This document shows, piece by piece, positions 7,807 to 9,151 of a DNA stretch of 9,151 bases (the stretch's first letter is position 1; the number at the start of each line of letters is the position of its first letter). The notes beneath the pieces are model-generated. The model worked only from the letters and a program-made list of their open reading frames with translations. It did not search any database and was not told the origin of the DNA. The position numbers were made by a program, and so were the translations under genes. Source of the DNA: CAYLLT01 sp964591605 (lineage in GTDB: Bacteria; Planctomycetota; Phycisphaerae; UBA1845; PWPN01); assembly GCA_964591605.1 (NCBI GenBank), contig CAZQEN010000313.1, positions 1 through 9,151 of the forward strand, read 5' to 3'.

Positions 7807-7840
7807 TTGCGGCGGCTTGCCGATATCGTCGACCTGTCGG

Positions 7841-8482
7841 TTAGTCTATGTGACCAGTTTCGTAGGGCCGCACTGTCGGCCGCTGCAGTCGGAGTAAAGC
7901 GTAATCGAGGGCCTGCAACCGTCCGACCACTCGGACGCGGTTGACGTGGCGACAGACAGTCAAGAGTTGTCGGCGCACGCAGGCGTAACGCTGAAACGGG
8001 AGAGCATTCAATTCATCGAGGATCAATTTGGCGGGGGCGTGTTGCGCTCGGGTATTGAAATAATCACGCAACTCGATGTAAGCGTTCCGTTCGATCTGAA
8101 CCGACGCATGCCAGCAGCCGTCACGTCCCCTTCGGCAGCCGATACTGTAGCCGGCAAAGTGGATCGGCTTGCGACGCACGTCGCGAAAGGACGCTCCCTC
8201 CCGCTCGAAGAACTGGTGCCGGCCCTTCGTGGCCAGCAGGACGAAAAACCTTTCGTGCCGCAGGTACTGCATGTTGGCCAGGCCGCGCTTCTTCCGCCGG
8301 CAGCGGGCCCACTTCGAGATGGCAATGCCATATCGGTCGATCAGCTTTGCGTCCACCGCGGCCGGGTCCTTGCCCTCCGGGATCTGGCCGGCCACGTAAA
8401 ACCAGTAGCCGTGCGTGATGTACGCAACGGCGAGCTGCTGAACGAATCCTTCCACGGACGTGGCGACGCACCGATACTCCAT
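7841..8482 (-). CDS. conserved hypothetical 213-aa protein, accessory-element type
   Basis: I place the start at the ATG 8482-8480 because GAGGGAGG (plus 8489-8496) sits six bases upstream. An in-frame extension further upstream crosses the orphan RBS and the 66-aa gene and reads as noise. The 213-aa product begins MEYRCVATSVEGFVQQLAVAY and is soluble and basic: WFYVAGQIPEGKDP (27-40), a Lys/Arg-rich stretch ARCRRKKRGLAN (59-70), FFVLLATKGRH (79-89), RKPIHFAGYSIGCRRGRDG (104-122) and LPFQRYACVRRQLL (161-174). I recognise no catalytic motif or membrane segment. From memory, similar proteins are frequent in planctomycete genomes without assigned function. GC is about 70% in the N-terminal half and falls to about 47-53% near the 3' end (sampled lines at 8041 and 7981), towards the defence cassette. 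It could be a DNA-binding or replication-associated element protein, but I cannot show that. Confidence 0.72.
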   Translation of the reverse strand: MEYRCVATSVEGFVQQLAVAYITHGYWFYVAGQIPEGKDPAAVDAKLIDRYGIAISKWARCRRKKRGLANMQYLRHERFFVLLATKGRHQFFEREGASFRDVRRKPIHFAGYSIGCRRGRDGCWHASVQIERNAYIELRDYFNTRAQHAPAKLILDELNALPFQRYACVRRQLLTVCRHVNRVRVVGRLQALDYALLRLQRPTVRPYETGHID

Positions 8483-8504
8483 GCTGACCCTCCCTCTCAA
8501 AGTA

Positions 8505-8526
8505 CGGGTTGTTCTGGCACAACCCG
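8505..8526. repeat. perfect 8-bp hairpin in the leader of the 213-aa gene
   Basis: CGGGTTGT (8505-8512) and ACAACCCG (8519-8526) pair perfectly around a six-base loop. It lies between the orphan Shine-Dalgarno (8544-8554) and the functional one (8489-8496) of the 213-aa gene. No T-run follows on the minus strand. It may be a leader structure, an RNA-processing site, or the remains of a gene boundary. Confidence 0.55.
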
Positions 8527-8543
8527 GAAAGCCTTCTTGAAAA

Positions 8544-8554
8544 ACCTCCTTTCG
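8544..8554 (-). promoter_or_regulatory. orphan Shine-Dalgarno CGAAAGGAGGT without a start codon
   Basis: The minus-strand 11-mer CGAAAGGAGGT is identical to the one serving the 66-aa gene at 8789-8799. Here it is followed by TTTTTCAAGAAGG, with no ATG, GTG or TTG at usable distance. It resembles the leader of a lost or decayed small gene, or a standby ribosome site for the 213-aa gene. Confidence 0.5.
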
Positions 8555-8580
8555 TTCGAGCATCCACCACGGCCGGTCGC

Positions 8581-8781
8581 CTACCGACAGAAGTCCAGCA
8601 GATCCTGCAGCTCCTGCTCGGTCGGCTCCCGGCCGAAATCCTCCCGGTAGCACGCAGCGATGCGTGCCCGCACGTCGGGCGGGATCTGCTTCGGCCCGGT
8701 CCAGACATCCCCGACCTCGTCGATGATGTCGGCCGGCCCGTCGCCGATGACCCCGCCGCTCGCCGTGCGCCACCAACCCAT
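8581..8781 (-). CDS. small conserved-looking hypothetical protein, 66 aa
   Basis: The start is the ATG at 8781-8779 because AAAGGAGGT (8789-8797) precedes it by seven bases; a longer in-frame version starting at 8811 would translate through that ribosome site. The product begins MGWWRTASGGVIGDGPADI, continues with an acidic segment (IIDEVGDVWTG), and ends in a helical tail with PPDVRARIAACYREDFG and EQELQDLLDFCR. The combination of an MGWW start with an IGDGPAD motif recurs, as I remember it, in uncharacterised small bacterial proteins; no function is known to me. There is no signal peptide or membrane segment. It lies upstream of the 213-aa gene on the same strand, 98 bases away, and shares its high GC, so I group both with the resident accessory element rather than the defence cassette. 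Confidence 0.72.
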   Translation of the reverse strand: MGWWRTASGGVIGDGPADIIDEVGDVWTGPKQIPPDVRARIAACYREDFGREPTEQELQDLLDFCR

Positions 8782-8788
8782 GCGACAC

Positions 8789-8799
8789 ACCTCCTTTCG
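8789..8799 (-). promoter_or_regulatory. Shine-Dalgarno CGAAAGGAGGT of the 66-aa gene
   Basis: This copy of the 11-mer CGAAAGGAGGT sits seven bases before the ATG at 8781 and sets that start. Identical copies lie at 8544-8554 and 8879-8889, making three within about 350 bases. Confidence 0.7.
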
Positions 8800-8820
8800 C
8801 TCGATACACAAAAAAACCTC

Positions 8821-8874
8821 TCACACGACGTGCCTCGCGGTTGACAGCCCGCGCGTCCCGGCTCGACGTGCCAC
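8821..8874 (-). CDS. possible 17-codon leader ORF (GTG start), doubtful
   Basis: A GTG at 8874-8872 lies four bases after the third copy of CGAAAGGAGGT (8879-8889). It opens a 17-residue frame, beginning MARRAGTRGLSTARH when GTG is read as Met and closed by TGA at 8823-8821. Spacing is tight and the peptide is merely basic, so the call rests on the RBS alone. It could be a leader peptide for the 66-aa gene or a non-functional remnant. Confidence 0.22.
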   Translation of the reverse strand: MARRAGTRGLSTARHVV

Positions 8875-8889
8875 AACCACCTCCTTTCG

Positions 8890-9151
8890 CTTAAAAACAC
8901 CATGGCCGCCGCTCAATCAGGCATGCCTTGTCTGAACTAGCACGTGCTCGCTCACGGCACTCCGGTCGCTCCCTCACATTGCGACCGGCACCGCTGCGCA
9001 GCACGCGCTAGATTCAGATCATTGCAGTTGCCCAATACATAGCGGTTGCGGCCACGCAACCTCGATGCACCTGCGGGTACACCCCGCCTGTGCATCGTCA
9101 TTCCGCTGCCAAACGACGGCCGTCTTCCGACGGTCCTCGTTTGACCGCATT
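8890..9151. other. non-coding, palindrome-rich block at the right edge
   Basis: No credible gene is visible in these 262 bases. Instead I see AGGCATGCCT (8919-8928), AGCACGTGCT (8939-8948), an 8-bp stem CCGGTCGC/GCGACCGG (8962-8969 with 8981-8988), GCTGCGCAGC (8993-9002), GGTTGCG/CGCAACC (9044-9050 with 9055-9061), CGATGCAC...GTGCATCG (9063-9070 with 9090-9097), and a 14-base imperfect stem with 12 matches (9111-9124 with 9129-9142). Candidates are a structured RNA, a replication or transfer origin, or a recombination site. It lies upstream of the minus-strand genes, so it could also hold their promoter, but I see no clear -35/-10 pair. Confidence 0.6.
9041..9107. other. potential three-way-junction RNA or DNA structure
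   Basis: AGCGG (9041-9045) can pair with CCGCT (9103-9107), enclosing two further hairpins. One is GTTGCG/CGCAAC with a GCCA loop. The other is CGATGCAC/GTGCATCG, continuing past a CT/CT internal mismatch into GCGGG/CCCGC with loop TACAC. The outer stem shares its last base with the neighbouring 7-bp stem. The symmetry works on both strands, so the transcribed strand cannot be told. I recognise no tRNA, riboswitch or ribozyme consensus. Confidence 0.35.

Noticed and set aside
6886..7944. Plus-strand open frame of 352 codons
   Set aside because: It lies opposite the N-terminal half of the MmeI-type enzyme, is Ser/Arg-rich, and matches no family. It is a shadow.
1361..8562. 12-base direct repeat TTCGTTCGAGCA at 1361-1372 and 8551-8562, roughly bracketing the cassette
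   Set aside because: A few chance 12-base matches are expected in 9 kb. One copy is inside the Argonaute-fusion coding end and neither sits at a natural insertion border, so I do not treat it as a target duplication.
7946..8650. Plus-strand open frame of 234 codons
   Set aside because: It is the antisense of the 213-aa gene, which has a strong RBS and a coherent sequence; the plus frame has no RBS support.
8483..8824. N-terminal extension of the 213-aa protein to a start at 8824
   Set aside because: The extension runs through the 66-aa gene, the orphan RBS and a hairpin in another frame and reads as Arg/Gly noise. The ATG at 8482 has its own RBS.
8952..9151. Minus-strand frame open from the right edge to a TGA at 8954, and a 43-codon frame starting at 9150
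   Set aside because: Both cross the palindrome block, have no recognisable motif, and compete with each other. Without sequence beyond the edge, neither can be supported as a gene.
8890..9151. tRNA, integron attC site or CRISPR repeat in the hairpin-rich block
   Set aside because: There is no T-loop consensus or acceptor stem, no paired GTTRRRY-type core sites, and no regularly spaced direct repeats. The stems differ from one another.

Overview
The window is high-GC bacterial DNA with all five recognisable genes on the minus strand, so it reads from right to left. The genes at the two ends (a DUF932 protein on the left; a 66-aa and a 213-aa conserved-looking protein on the right) have about 70% GC in hand-counted lines, strong AAGGAGG-type ribosome binding sites, and the look of plasmid, phage or integrative-element cargo. 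From memory, relatives of the 213-aa protein are common in Planctomycetes. A planctomycete or similar high-GC host is therefore my guess, with modest confidence.

From right to left: 8890-9151 is a non-coding block dense in perfect palindromes and hairpins, including a possible three-way junction at 9041-9107. Next come a possible tiny leader ORF (8821-8874), the 66-aa gene (8581-8781), an orphan Shine-Dalgarno sequence plus hairpin (8505-8554), and the 213-aa gene (7841-8482). The defence cassette follows: a 1014-aa MmeI-family (type IIL) restriction-modification enzyme (4728-7772), then, 24 bases downstream with its own strong RBS, a 1119-aa multidomain protein (1344-4703). A stem-loop begins at that gene's stop codon (1311-1343). 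A 205-base gap then leads to the DUF932 gene (1-1138), which runs off the left edge.

The most notable item is the 1119-aa protein. Its first ~435 residues form an AlbA_2 (Schlafen-type) domain plus a GHKL/HATPase_c_4-type ATP-binding module, an arrangement usually seen in COG2865-type proteins. The rest is Argonaute-like: an APAZ/N-PAZ-like region, a MID domain whose guide 5'-phosphate pocket residues (Tyr-Lys-Gln-Lys) look intact, and a PIWI domain in which three of the four catalytic positions appear to be replaced. The simplest model is a guide-loaded, non-slicing Argonaute that recognises invader nucleic acid and switches on the attached Schlafen-like effector, causing abortive infection. 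It sits next to a restriction enzyme that separates self from non-self by methylation. The sequence supports the domain architecture; the mechanism and any cooperation with the restriction enzyme are inference.

The Argonaute-fusion gene is clearly AT-richer (about 50% GC in sampled lines) than the flanking genes, and the restriction enzyme's target-recognition region has AT-richer patches. Both point to horizontal acquisition of the cassette.
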